A stretch of DNA of 36,871 nucleotides from an uncultured Acidimicrobiaceae bacterium (GCA_903873395.1 CAIQOJ010000001.1:1-36871); one strand, 5' to 3'; numbered from the stretch's first letter, positions 18,874-27,106 are shown. The notes: generated by a model from the sequence alone, not told the origin. Numbers and translations: made by a program.

Positions 18874-19531
18874 TTGGGCTTCCCCACGCTGCGGGCGATG
18901 ATGGGATTGCGCTTCGGTGTTCCGAGATGGATGGCATCGGGACGATCAGGTGTCCACCCGGTCGTCGCCTCATCGCTGCGGTCCCTGGCGTCAGCCGTGT
19001 CGCCGCCCTCGTCGCTGGCAAGGCCCGACGTGTCCGGTCGACCGATCAGAGCGGCATCGGGCCGGCGGGTGATCCCGTCGGTCCGCACCTTCTCGTGAAG
19101 CGTGAGGATGGCGTGCATGAGCGTCTCGGGGGTGGGGGACAGCCCGGTGCGTAGACGTCCACGGGCACGATCTGATCGACTCCCTGGACGATCGCGTAGT
19201 TGTTGAACATGCCACCCGTGCTGGCACAGACGCCCATGGACAGCACCCATTTGGGCTCCATCATCTGGTCGTAGACCTGACGAAGAACCGGCGCCATCTT
19301 CTGGGACACCCGACCAGCCACGATCATCAGGTCCGCCTGGCGAGGTGACGCTCGGAAGACCTCCATGCCAAAGCGAGCGAGGTCGAAGTCAGCGGCGCCC
19401 AGTGACATCATCTCGATGGCACAGCAAGCCAAACCAAAGGTGGCCGGCCACATCGAGTAGGTCCTGGCCCAACTCACCAGGTCCTCCAATCGACCGGTGA
19501 AGAAGTTGTGTTGGAGATCTTCGAGTCCCAT
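18870..19531 (-). CDS. nuoB: NADH-quinone oxidoreductase subunit B, apparent 1-base frameshift
   Basis: Subunit carrying cluster N2, the last electron donor to quinone. The frame from the ATG at 19531 (GAGG eight bases upstream) gives [17 protein letters not shown] through [10 protein letters not shown], with all four ligands C36, C37, C102, C131. Right after CPP the frame goes wrong and would end at 19046. The expected continuation [19 protein letters not shown] is present in another frame, ending at 18870. One extra C in the C run (plus-strand G run 19128-19132) restores one 220-residue protein. The corrected end overlaps the nuoC start as GTGA. In an otherwise intact operon, a sequencing or assembly error in the homopolymer is the likeliest cause; a real mutation or programmed slippage remain possible. 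The last 45 residues are an unconserved tail. Confidence 0.9.
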
Positions 19532-19541
19532 GCCTATGGCC

Positions 19542-20024
19542 TCATGCAGCCTGGCCCGGACCGGCCGGGGCAGTAGTCGGCTCGACGCGCCGCACGCGAT
19601 CAGCGCCGATACGAGCGATAGTCGACGACGAGGTGCGAGCAGGCGAGGCATCGACCAAGCGCTTGGACGGGCCCCAGGTCAGCGCACCGTTCCCCACGAG
19701 GAACACGAAGGCGGTGAAGACGGCTGCGGCAAAGACCCCAACCTCGATGATGCCGAAGGACCGGAGCTGGTGGAAGATGACGGCCCACGGATAGAGGAAG
19801 ACCACCTCGATGTCGAAGATGATGAAGATGATGGCCACCAGGTAAAAACGGACAGGGAACCGCGTGGGCGGATCGATTCCCGGGACGATGCCGCACTCAT
19901 ATGGCGCCACTTTGGCCGAGGTCGGACGCTTCTTCGGGGCCACCAGCGCCGACGCCGCGAACGAGACCGCGGCGAAAAGAAAGGCCAAGACGAGAAGGAT
20001 CAGAATTGGCAGGTATGCAGCCAC
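19542..20024 (-). CDS. nuoA: NADH-quinone oxidoreductase subunit A
   Basis: First gene of the complex I operon; three-helix membrane subunit beside the quinone site. 160 residues from a GTG at 20022-20024. Signature [10 protein letters not shown] and [24 protein letters not shown] are diagnostic. A Ser/Thr/Pro/Ala-rich tail of about 35 residues follows the third helix. nuoB begins 10 bases after its stop. Confidence 0.96.
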   Translation of the reverse strand: MAAYLPILILLVLAFLFAAVSFAASALVAPKKRPTSAKVAPYECGIVPGIDPPTRFPVRFYLVAIIFIIFDIEVVFLYPWAVIFHQLRSFGIIEVGVFAAAVFTAFVFLVGNGALTWGPSKRLVDASPARTSSSTIARIGADRVRRVEPTTAPAGPGQAA

Positions 20025-20242
20025 AGCGCTTGCCGTTCTACCACGGGCACCTCTCTACAGGCACATCCTGCAGCCCGGCGTGCGCCTTGAGGCGCGACTC
20101 CACCAGCCGGGGGTGTCGCAACGGCGCCTCTCCGACAGGGGATGGACTGTCCCGATCCGACCGGGTCGCCGCCGGATAGGCGGTCGAGCCTCGGACCCAT
20201 CCACCCGCATCGCCTGAGGATCGCGGCACCTAGCATTGGCGT
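20025..20242. promoter_or_regulatory. Divergent promoter region between nuoA and the reductase gene
   Basis: This 218-base gap must carry the nuo operon promoter (leftward) and that of the reductase gene (rightward). On the plus strand TAGCAT (20231-20236) sits six bases before the GTG start of the reductase. On the minus strand I see only weak -10 candidates (TAGAAC) before nuoA. I found no good Rex operator (TGTGAA-N6-TTCACA) here. Confidence 0.55.
20231..20236 (+). promoter_or_regulatory. Candidate -10 box, leaderless start of the reductase gene
   Basis: TAGCAT fits TAnnnT, and its end lies six bases before the GTG at 20243, so transcription would begin at or next to the start codon. There is no ribosome binding site upstream of this GTG, in keeping with a leaderless mRNA. 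Confidence 0.45.
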
Positions 20243-21580
20243 GTGCACGCAACGACCACCTCTGAACCTGCATTCGGCTCCTCAGGCACTGCGCCCACCG
20301 ACGGACACGTCCACGACGTCCTGGTGGTCGGCGGCGGCCCGGCGGGGTCGTCCTGCGCCTACTGGCTGGCCGAGGCTGGCTGGGACGTGGCACTCGTCGA
20401 GAAAAAGGTCTTCCCGAGGGTCAAGACCTGTGGTGACGGCCTGACGCCTCGATCTGTTCGCCAGATCCAGGACATGGGTCTCGAGGGCACCTTGGTCGGA
20501 GCACATCGCTACACCGGTCTGCGAGCCCATGCCTTCGGCAAGGTGCTCGACCTCCCGTGGCCCGAGCATCCGTCGTTTCCATCACATGGCTACGTGATCA
20601 CCCGTCACGACCTCGATGCCCAGGTGAACGAGCGTGCAGCAAAGGCCGGCGCCACGGTCTGGCAGGGCACCGAGGCGATCGAACCGATCCTCGACGATGT
20701 CGCCACCCGACAGCCTGGCGCACCACTGGCATCGTGCATCGGAGCCGTCGTGAAAGACAAGGCCACCGGACAGACGCGTGAGGTGCGAGCCCGCTATGTG
20801 GTGGTCGCCGACGGGGCCAACTCCCGGTTCGGCCGAGCCCTGGGGACCGCCCGGAACCGCAGCCAACCCATGGGCATGGCGCTACGCGGCTACTACACCT
20901 CCCCCGGCCACGATCAGCCGTTCATCGAGTCACACCTCGACATCCGCGATGGCGAGGGGAACGTCGTACCCGGCTACGGATGGATCTTCCCGCTCGGCGA
21001 CGGCCGGGTGAACGTAGGTGTCGGTCTGCTTTCCACCGATCAGCGGTGGAAAGGGGTCAACACCACGACCCTCATGCAGCACTTCGTGGCCTGGGCCCCC
21101 AAAGAATGGGAGCTCTCGGACGACACGTGCCTGGGGCCGGCCACCGGCGGACGGCTGCCCATGGGCCTCGCCGTCGGACCTCGGGTAGGTGCCACCACCC
21201 TGGTGGTCGGCGATGCCGCTGGCACCATCAATCCCTTCAACGGCGAGGGCATCGCCTATGGCTACGAGACAGGTCGCCTGGCCGCAGCCTCGCTCGGCGA
21301 AGCGCTGGCCGGCGACGGCCTCGACGCTCTGCTGCGATACGAAACTCGGCTCGAGGATGCCTACGGCCTCTATTACAAGGTGGCCCGAGCCTTCATCCGG
21401 GTCATCAGTCGGCCAGAACTCATGCGAATCTGCGTGGGGACCGGGATGTACTCCGAGACCCTCATGACGTGGGTCCTGCGGATCATGGCCAACTTGGTGC
21501 GGCCCGACGAAACCGGTCCCGCAGAAGCGGCCTACCGAGCGCTGTCGGCCCTCGCCCGCTTGGCTCCCGAATCAGTCTGA
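20243..21580 (+). CDS. Geranylgeranyl reductase family FAD protein
   Basis: Flavin-dependent reductase of isoprenoid double bonds. 445 residues from a GTG start. An N-terminal Rossmann FAD motif VVGGGPAGSS is at about 28-37, followed by KTCGDGLTPRSV, the Cys-containing block of the family, and a second FAD motif VVGDAAGTINPFNGEGIAYGYETGR. Actinobacterial relatives include MenJ, which saturates one isoprene unit of menaquinone, and related genes commonly sit next to the nuo operon in actinobacteria. From that context I infer that it acts on menaquinone (or another prenyl chain) used by complex I; the substrate is not shown by sequence. The first 22 residues before the FAD domain are polar and low-complexity. 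Confidence 0.85.
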   Translation: MHATTTSEPAFGSSGTAPTDGHVHDVLVVGGGPAGSSCAYWLAEAGWDVALVEKKVFPRVKTCGDGLTPRSVRQIQDMGLEGTLVGAHRYTGLRAHAFGKVLDLPWPEHPSFPSHGYVITRHDLDAQVNERAAKAGATVWQGTEAIEPILDDVATRQPGAPLASCIGAVVKDKATGQTREVRARYVVVADGANSRFGRALGTARNRSQPMGMALRGYYTSPGHDQPFIESHLDIRDGEGNVVPGYGWIFPLGDGRVNVGVGLLSTDQRWKGVNTTTLMQHFVAWAPKEWELSDDTCLGPATGGRLPMGLAVGPRVGATTLVVGDAAGTINPFNGEGIAYGYETGRLAAASLGEALAGDGLDALLRYETRLEDAYGLYYKVARAFIRVISRPELMRICVGTGMYSETLMTWVLRIMANLVRPDETGPAEAAYRALSALARLAPESV

Positions 21581-21614
21581 AGCACCAGCCCACGCTGCTG
21601 CCTGGACCCCACGC

Positions 21615-21669
21615 GGCCTCTACGCCTCGAGGCGGCCAGAGATCTAGCGGGTGGCGGCAGCCGCCACCC
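21615..21669. terminator. Hairpins between convergent genes
   Basis: Two inverted repeats lie in the convergent end region: CGCCTCGAGGCG (21623-21634, flanked by GGCC/GGCC) and a stronger GGGTGGCGG-CAG-CCGCCACCC (21649-21669, 9-bp stem, 3-base loop). The second falls inside the last codons of the membrane-protein gene on the other strand. Neither is followed by a T run, but GC-rich hairpins without T tracts are common at actinobacterial gene ends. Confidence 0.4.
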
Positions 21670-23401
21670 GATCAGCCACCTTCTTGTATGCGGCACCGAA
21701 CACATCGCTCGGGATGGACTGGCCAGCAGTCGACGGGGTGATCTTGGTGAGGACTCGGCCGCCCAAGATGAACGCCTGGCCGACGACCTCGGTCCCGGTA
21801 CCCGGCAAGGTGTAGGTGGAGACCACGCCGAACGACTGGGTTCCCGACGGTGCCGGGAGCGTCACCGGTTGGGTCAACACGGTGGCCCCAGGCACAGCGG
21901 AGGCGGCCACTGCGTTCTCATACTGAGTCAGGCAGGGAAGGAAGTTGGCACTGGAAAGGGCTGAGCCCAACGCTTGGGCTTGACCGGCCGAGGCCATGGT
22001 GCTGGTCCACGCTGACATCTCGAATGACGGGCCAGCCGTGCTCTGGAAGGTCGGTGACGTGGCCTCAGCGGTAGCCCCAGGCAGTTGGCCTGGGCCGAAG
22101 AGACCCGACACGGTGGCGGCATCCGTGCCCAAGCAGGTGCCCATGGTGGCGTCGGCGGCACTCTGTGCAGCGGCGGGTGCGACCGGCGGGCGCACGGCCG
22201 TCCCGACCGGCGTCGTCGTCGACCACCCCGGGGGCAGGTCGCTCAGATGGAGGTTCACCGTCTGAGCCACCAGGGCATCCGAACGGGTGGAGGCAGGGTT
22301 GGCCGGCGGCGGGCTGGTCGAATCCGAAGATCCGGCGAACAGCGCCACGCCGGCAGCCACCAACGTCCCAGCAACGGCCACACCAGCAACAACGAGTCCT
22401 ATGCGACTGCGGGGCGCGGAGTCGGCCAAGACGACACCGGATCCCTGTCCTTCGATCGCCGGGGAAGCGTCGGTGGCCGTCTTCGGTGCGGCCGCTGCTC
22501 CATCGCCTGTGGCCGCGGCAGTCTCCGGTGCGCCGCCCGAGTCGCCCGCAGGGGGGCCGGTAACGGCAGGTGGCGGCTGGATGCCGAGCGGCTTGGCATC
22601 TATCGGTGGAGCGGTGGGGGGCATCCCCGTGACCGCAGGCCCGGTCGATGCCAGTGCCGCTCCAGAAGCAGGTGCCGATGCACCAGAGCTGGCCGGTTCG
22701 GTGCGCGGAGGCGCCGAGGTGGCCTCCTCTACGGCTGGTTCGTCCACGACCGTCCCGGCAGTGATCATGGTCGCCCCGACGGCGGCCGTGGCCGCCTTGC
22801 GCCGTGCGAACGGGAGGCGGTGCCGCCGCGGCATGGGGTCGTCTCCCGCCATGCGGGCATCCTCAGACAGGCTGTCCCACGGAGTCGATGAGCCCGTCCC
22901 GGCCGTCGTTCGAGCGGCGGCGCCGACGCCTGCGGTGGCCAGCATCGGCTCGGAATCTGCCGTGGCCTCCTCGGACACGTCTGGTTCCGGTGCTCGCTCC
23001 ACCGGGGCAACCGATGGAGCGGCGGCTGCCGGCTGTGGTGCACCTTTGTAGCGGGCCAACCAGGCGGGAAGAGCTTGATCCAAGTAGGCGACCTGACCGG
23101 GCGAGACAGCGGGAGTGGGCAGAAGGAACCGGATGGACTGCCCGCCCGAGGTGAGTTCCATGATGGCCGCAGAGCGGCCATCGGGAAGGTCGATCTTCTC
23201 GTGACACGTGGCGGAGTCGAGGCCGGACCAGACGAGCAGACGTTCGATCTGGGGCTGAGGACCTTGGACCGTGATGCCTGAGGTGGTGAACAGCAGGCTC
23301 AATCCATCAGTTGTGCGAGTGCCGCGCTCGGTATCACCCGCAAGGGCGACACCCCCAAGCTGCATGCCCTCGGGCGGCAACTCCGTGATCCCCACCGTCA
23401 T
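21644..23401 (-). CDS. Single-pass membrane protein with long Pro/Ala linker
   Basis: Not recognised. From the ATG at 23401 (GGAGAG upstream) it has 585 residues in four parts: a compact N-terminal domain (about 1-120) containing LLFTTSGITVQGP and LPDGRSAAIMELTSGGQSIRFLLP; a low-complexity Ala/Pro/Thr/Ser linker (about 120-330) with a basic patch MPRRHRLPFARRK; one transmembrane helix (about 334-357); and an outer C-terminal domain of about 225 residues starting LHLSDLPPGWSTTTP with two cysteines (GTCLGT, FLPCLTQ) that could pair. The outer domain resembles in style the DLP-GW sensor/lipoprotein domains of actinobacteria, but I cannot name a family. Topology suggests a cytoplasmic domain tethered to an outside sensor. 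The outer domain contains no kinase or enzyme motif that I can see. Confidence 0.75.
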   Translation of the reverse strand: MTVGITELPPEGMQLGGVALAGDTERGTRTTDGLSLLFTTSGITVQGPQPQIERLLVWSGLDSATCHEKIDLPDGRSAAIMELTSGGQSIRFLLPTPAVSPGQVAYLDQALPAWLARYKGAPQPAAAAPSVAPVERAPEPDVSEEATADSEPMLATAGVGAAARTTAGTGSSTPWDSLSEDARMAGDDPMPRRHRLPFARRKAATAAVGATMITAGTVVDEPAVEEATSAPPRTEPASSGASAPASGAALASTGPAVTGMPPTAPPIDAKPLGIQPPPAVTGPPAGDSGGAPETAAATGDGAAAAPKTATDASPAIEGQGSGVVLADSAPRSRIGLVVAGVAVAGTLVAAGVALFAGSSDSTSPPPANPASTRSDALVAQTVNLHLSDLPPGWSTTTPVGTAVRPPVAPAAAQSAADATMGTCLGTDAATVSGLFGPGQLPGATAEATSPTFQSTAGPSFEMSAWTSTMASAGQAQALGSALSSANFLPCLTQYENAVAASAVPGATVLTQPVTLPAPSGTQSFGVVSTYTLPGTGTEVVGQAFILGGRVLTKITPSTAGQSIPSDVFGAAYKKVADRVAAAATR

Positions 23402-23770
23402 CAGACTCTCCGTTCGCAGCCCGACACCTCGCCCCAAGTGGCGGCCGCGCCCTATGGGATACCCGGCGCCTCACCGGCGTGTGCCGGCCGACGCGCAAGT
23501 CAACCTCTGGTCGCGTGCTGGCCCATTGTGCCTCATGGACCGGTGTGAGGAAAGACCTGATCAAGACAAATCCCAGTGGGCCTTGCCGCCCTGATTGGAC
23601 CTCTTCGGTGTCTCAATCCTCGGGCTGGCATGTCCCCGTCCTCCCGTGCTGCGAGGGGGGACGTGACAAAGCAGGACGTACTGGGACAGGAAGTCCCGAG
23701 GCAGTGCGTGCTGAGGCGGTGCGTGCTGGGGCAGTTGGTGATGAGAGGGCTGAGCCGATGGCACGTCGAA
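23402..23770. other. 369-base intergenic region with a degenerate tandem array
   Basis: No gene is supported. It holds the leader of the membrane-protein gene and, at 23660-23749, a 15-base tandem array just downstream of hemL. A minus-strand TTGACT near 23500 resembles a -35 but has no -10 at proper spacing. Confidence 0.6.
23660..23749. repeat. Degenerate 15-bp tandem array, six units
   Basis: Unit ends (GCAG, ACAG, GCAG, GCGG, GCAG, AGGG) fall at 23674, 23689, 23704, 23719, 23734 and 23749, exactly 15 bases apart. The best pair is GAGGCAGTGCGTGCT / GAGGCGGTGCGTGCT (23698-23727). The array begins some 20 bases beyond the hemL stop on the minus strand. Confidence 0.75.
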
Positions 23771-25102
23771 TCAGCCGGCCAGGACCTCGTCTGCAGCTGC
23801 CGATGCCACCTCGAGTGCCATGGTCATCTCCTCCTCTCCATGAGCCATCGAGGGGAAGGCAATCTCATAGGGTCCCGGGGCCAGGGCCACGCCTCGGTCG
23901 AGCATGGCCCGGAACATTCGGGCATAGAGCCCGGTGGCAGCCGATGCCGAGGCGCCGGGGTAGTCGACGACGTCTGGCTCCCCTTCCGGTACGAAGAACA
24001 GGCCGAAGAGCGGCCCCACCACCGGCACCCTGGCCGTCAGGTTCCTTCCTTCGACATCCGTGACAGAGCCGGCGACTAGGGCATCGTTGAGCACCTGGGC
24101 GAAGCGGGCACCGAACTCGGTTACCCGCACGGAGAGATCGGCATAGGCATCAGGGTGCAGTTGGTCGAGGACCGCCAAGCCCGCCGCAGTGGCCAACGGG
24201 TTACCCGAGAGGGTCCCGGCTTGGTAGACGGGCCCGAGCGGGGCGAGTACGCCCAGCACATCGGCCCGACCTCCGAAGGCTCCGACCGGTAGGCCACCGC
24301 CGATGACCTTGCCGAAGCACCACAGGTCGGGGACCACCCCGGTGTGGGCACCAGCACCTCCCTCCCCGAGCCGGAAGCCGGTGATCACCTCATCGAAGAT
24401 CAGGAGTGCGCCCACGGCATCACACGCCGCCCGCACTCCCTCCAGGAAACCCTCGGCAGGCGGAACCAGGCCCATGTTGGCGGCCACTGGCTCCACGATC
24501 ACGCACGCCACCCGTTCGTCGAGTTCAGGCACCACGTTGTAGGGAGCCACCACGGTGTCGGCAACGGCGCCGGCCGGCACACCCGCTGAGTCGGGAAGCC
24601 CAAGTGTGGCCACCCCGCTGCCGCCGCCGGCCAGCAGGCCGTCCGAGTGTCCGTGATAGCAGCCGTCGAACTTCACGATCCGGTCACGACCGGTGAACCC
24701 GCGGGCCACCCGGATCGCACTCATCGTCGCCTCGGTGCCCGACGACACCAGGCGGATCATCTCGCACCCGGGGACCCGAGCGCGGATGGCCTCGGCCAGA
24801 TCCACCTCGGCTTCGGTCGGAGCGCCGAAGGTCGTCCCGCGCTCCGCTGCTCGGGCGACGGCACGGACCACTGCTGGGTGGGCGTGCCCGAGGATCGAGG
24901 CACCGTAGGACTGCACGAAGTCGAGGAGCCGGTTGTCATCGGCGTCCCAGACGTAGGCACCTTCCCCTCGGGCCACAAAATACGGGTGTCCTCCGACCGA
25001 CCTGAAGGAGCGGACCGGGGAGTTGACGCCACCAGGAATCACCTGCGAGGCCCGTTCGAACAGGGCCTCGGATGTGACGCGGGATGCAGGACGTTCAGCC
25101 AT
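23771..25102 (-). CDS. hemL: Glutamate-1-semialdehyde 2,1-aminomutase
   Basis: Converts glutamate-1-semialdehyde to 5-aminolevulinate, second step of the C5 route to tetrapyrroles. 443 residues. The PLP lysine is K265 in FGKVIGGGLPVGAFGG, the same number as in E. coli. Substrate/cofactor blocks IPGGVNSPVRSF, SSGTEATMSAIRVARG, KFDGCYHGHSD and FDEVITGFR are intact. The ATG overlaps the 3' end of hemB by 8 bases, so the two are probably co-translated. Confidence 0.97.
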   Translation of the reverse strand: MAERPASRVTSEALFERASQVIPGGVNSPVRSFRSVGGHPYFVARGEGAYVWDADDNRLLDFVQSYGASILGHAHPAVVRAVARAAERGTTFGAPTEAEVDLAEAIRARVPGCEMIRLVSSGTEATMSAIRVARGFTGRDRIVKFDGCYHGHSDGLLAGGGSGVATLGLPDSAGVPAGAVADTVVAPYNVVPELDERVACVIVEPVAANMGLVPPAEGFLEGVRAACDAVGALLIFDEVITGFRLGEGGAGAHTGVVPDLWCFGKVIGGGLPVGAFGGRADVLGVLAPLGPVYQAGTLSGNPLATAAGLAVLDQLHPDAYADLSVRVTEFGARFAQVLNDALVAGSVTDVEGRNLTARVPVVGPLFGLFFVPEGEPDVVDYPGASASAATGLYARMFRAMLDRGVALAPGPYEIAFPSMAHGEEEMTMALEVASAAADEVLAG

Positions 25103-26126
25103 GGAGCACCTCGGCCAGAGCGCCGGCGAAGTAGGTCAAGACGATGTCCGCCCCGGCCCGGCGAATGGCGGTCACCTGCTCGAGAGCCACCGCTGGACCG
25201 TCGATCCAGCCCCGTTCGGCTGCGGCCATCACCATGGCGTACTCACCACTCACGTGATAGGCGGCCACCGGCACATCCACCATCGCCCGGACGTCAGCCA
25301 CCACGTCGAGATAGGTGAGCGCCGGCTTGACCATCACCATGTCCGCCCCTTCGGCAACGTCGAGCGCCACCTCCACTAGGGCCTCGCGCCGGTTCCGGGG
25401 GTCCTGCTGATATCCCTTGCGGTCGCCACCGCCGACGATGGTCACATCCGCTGCCTCGCGGAACGGGCCATAGAGAGCCGACGCATACTTGGCCGCGTAG
25501 GCCAGCACTGCGGTCTCTTGATGCCCGGAGCCATCAAGGGCCGATCTCATGGCTGCCACCTGGCCATCCATCATCCCGCTCGGCGCGATGACCGCGGCTC
25601 CGGCGTCCGCTTGGGCGACAGCCAGGCGGGCATAGAGCTCAACAGCGGCATCGTTGTCGACGTCACCCGTGGCGGCATCGATCGGCCCACAGTGGCCGTG
25701 GTCGGTGAACTCATCCAGGCAACAGTCGGCCATCACCACGATGTCGTCCCCCACGGCATCACGGACCTCACCGATGGCCCGAGCCGTGATCCCTCCGGGA
25801 GCCCACGCCGCCGAACCGGTGGCGTCTTTGTCCTCGGAACGGGGAAGGGGAAACACGATGACCCCGGGGACACCTAATCCAGCCAACCGGCGCACCTCTG
25901 CCACCAGGGATGGGACGGTGTGCTGGACGACGCCGGGAAGCGACGAGATCGGTCGGGGCTCATCCAAGCCGTCGGCCACGAACAGCGGGGCCACGAGGTC
26001 ATCGACTGACAGCCGGGTCTGGGCCACCAGGCGGCGCAATGCCGGAGTGCGGCGCAGTCGACGGGGTCGGAACCCACCAGCGACGCTGGGCACGCTGATG
26101 ACCGGAGGTCGCGGGGATATCGACAC
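25095..26126 (-). CDS. hemB: Delta-aminolevulinic acid dehydratase (porphobilinogen synthase)
   Basis: Condenses two 5-aminolevulinate molecules into porphobilinogen. From the GTG at 26126 it has 343 residues; the frame stays open to 26180, but a TAGGAT box lies eight bases before 26126, favouring that start. Schiff-base lysines are K213 (AYAAKYASALYGPF) and K267 (MVKPAL). The metal-binding segment reads DCCLDEFTDHGHCG (about 134-147): the zinc-type enzyme has Cys-x-Cys followed by HGHCG, while here the second Cys is Asp, giving a mixed Cys/Asp/Cys site plus an adjacent extra Cys. It is separated from the upstream hemD by a 16-base repeat array and may have its own promoter. Confidence 0.96.
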   Translation of the reverse strand: MSISPRPPVISVPSVAGGFRPRRLRRTPALRRLVAQTRLSVDDLVAPLFVADGLDEPRPISSLPGVVQHTVPSLVAEVRRLAGLGVPGVIVFPLPRSEDKDATGSAAWAPGGITARAIGEVRDAVGDDIVVMADCCLDEFTDHGHCGPIDAATGDVDNDAAVELYARLAVAQADAGAAVIAPSGMMDGQVAAMRSALDGSGHQETAVLAYAAKYASALYGPFREAADVTIVGGGDRKGYQQDPRNRREALVEVALDVAEGADMVMVKPALTYLDVVADVRAMVDVPVAAYHVSGEYAMVMAAAERGWIDGPAVALEQVTAIRRAGADIVLTYFAGALAEVLHG

Positions 26127-26134
26127 GAATAACA

Positions 26135-26140
26135 ATCCTA
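26135..26140 (-). promoter_or_regulatory. Candidate -10 box for hemB
   Basis: TAGGAT on the minus strand ends eight bases before the GTG at 26126. This would produce a leaderless or nearly leaderless hemB-hemL transcript and supports 26126 as the hemB start. Confidence 0.5.
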
Positions 26141-26254
26141 CGGCAGGTCGTCGTGGTCGGGTCCACGCCATCACCGGCATCCCACGACCCGACCAACTCC
26201 GATCTACCCAACCGACCGAACCCGCGCTTCTCGCCGACCGATGTCATGCACTAC

Positions 26255-26350
26255 GTCAGGCGGGTAGTTAGTCAGACGGGCACTACGTCAGACAGGCATC
26301 CGGTCAGACGGGCATCTGGTCAGACGGGCAACTGGTCAGGATGGATCAGC
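26255..26350. repeat. 16-bp tandem array, six units
   Basis: GTCAG begins at 26255, 26271, 26287, 26303, 26319 and 26335, exactly 16 bases apart. The inner four units agree with GTCAGACGGGCA followed by four variable bases; the outer two are degenerate. The last unit contains the hemD stop codon (26336-26338). The array fills the space between the end of hemD and the hemB promoter region. Confidence 0.93.
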
Positions 26351-27106
26351 CATGACGTCCAGGAGAGCAGCGACGACGCCATCCAGGTTGTGCGGTTCGG
26401 CTTCGACATCGGGTGTCCGGCCAACGGCCCCGAGGGCGGCCGACGTGATCGGGCCGATGGAGACGATGATCGGTGGCAGTCCGGCGGCGCCCAGCAGTTC
26501 GACGGAACGGTGCACGGTCGACGATGAGGTCATCACGATGACATCGGCGCTGCGGGCGGCGTCCAGAGCCTCGGCATCTGGATCACCGGCCACGGTTCGA
26601 TACGCGATGGCCTCGTCCACGATCCATCCCTTGGCGGCCAATCCGGGAGCGACGATGGGCCGCACGTCCTCAGCGCGAGCGAACAACACCGAACCTCCCT
26701 CAGGTCCCGCTTGTGGGAAGGCATCGACCAGTGCCTCCGATACCGCCTCGTTCGGCACCAGGTCGGCCGTGATTCCAGCCGATGCCAAGGTTCGCGCCGT
26801 CGCCGTGCCGACTGCAGCCCACCTGGTGCCTTCTGGCGGATGCCGGCCGGCCAGTGCGTCGATCAGGCGAGGAACGGCATTGGCTGACGTGACGACGATC
26901 CATTGGTATGCACCAGCGACCGCACGATCGGCCGCAGCGGTCAGGGCCGCACCACCATCGTCAGGATCGGCGATGGCGATGACAGGGAGCTCGATGACGT
27001 CCGCCGCGAGCGCAGACAGCCGGGCCACAAGGTCTGAAGCCTGTGCCCGGGCCCGGGTGACGACCACGGTGCGCCCGGCGAGAGGCCCGACATCTGACGC
27101 AGCCAT
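26336..27106 (-). CDS. hemD: Uroporphyrinogen-III synthase
   Basis: Cyclises hydroxymethylbilane with inversion of ring D to uroporphyrinogen III. 256 residues, a usual length for this poorly conserved family. Visible family features: GRTVVVTRARAQASDLVARL at the start, WIVVTSANAVPRLIDAL, ARAEDVRPIVAPGLAAKGW and VIVMTSSSTVHRSVELLG. The ATG overlaps the cobA stop as TGATG. In several actinobacteria HemD is fused behind the methyltransferase in one polypeptide; here the two are separate but translationally coupled. Confidence 0.92.
   Translation of the reverse strand: MAASDVGPLAGRTVVVTRARAQASDLVARLSALAADVIELPVIAIADPDDGGAALTAAADRAVAGAYQWIVVTSANAVPRLIDALAGRHPPEGTRWAAVGTATARTLASAGITADLVPNEAVSEALVDAFPQAGPEGGSVLFARAEDVRPIVAPGLAAKGWIVDEAIAYRTVAGDPDAEALDAARSADVIVMTSSSTVHRSVELLGAAGLPPIIVSIGPITSAALGAVGRTPDVEAEPHNLDGVVAALLDVMADPS

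Noticed and set aside
18870-19651. nuoB as a true pseudogene
   Set aside because: Everything before and after one homopolymer is intact, with all four ligands, and the corrected end overlaps nuoC as GTGA, so an error or recoding is more likely than decay.
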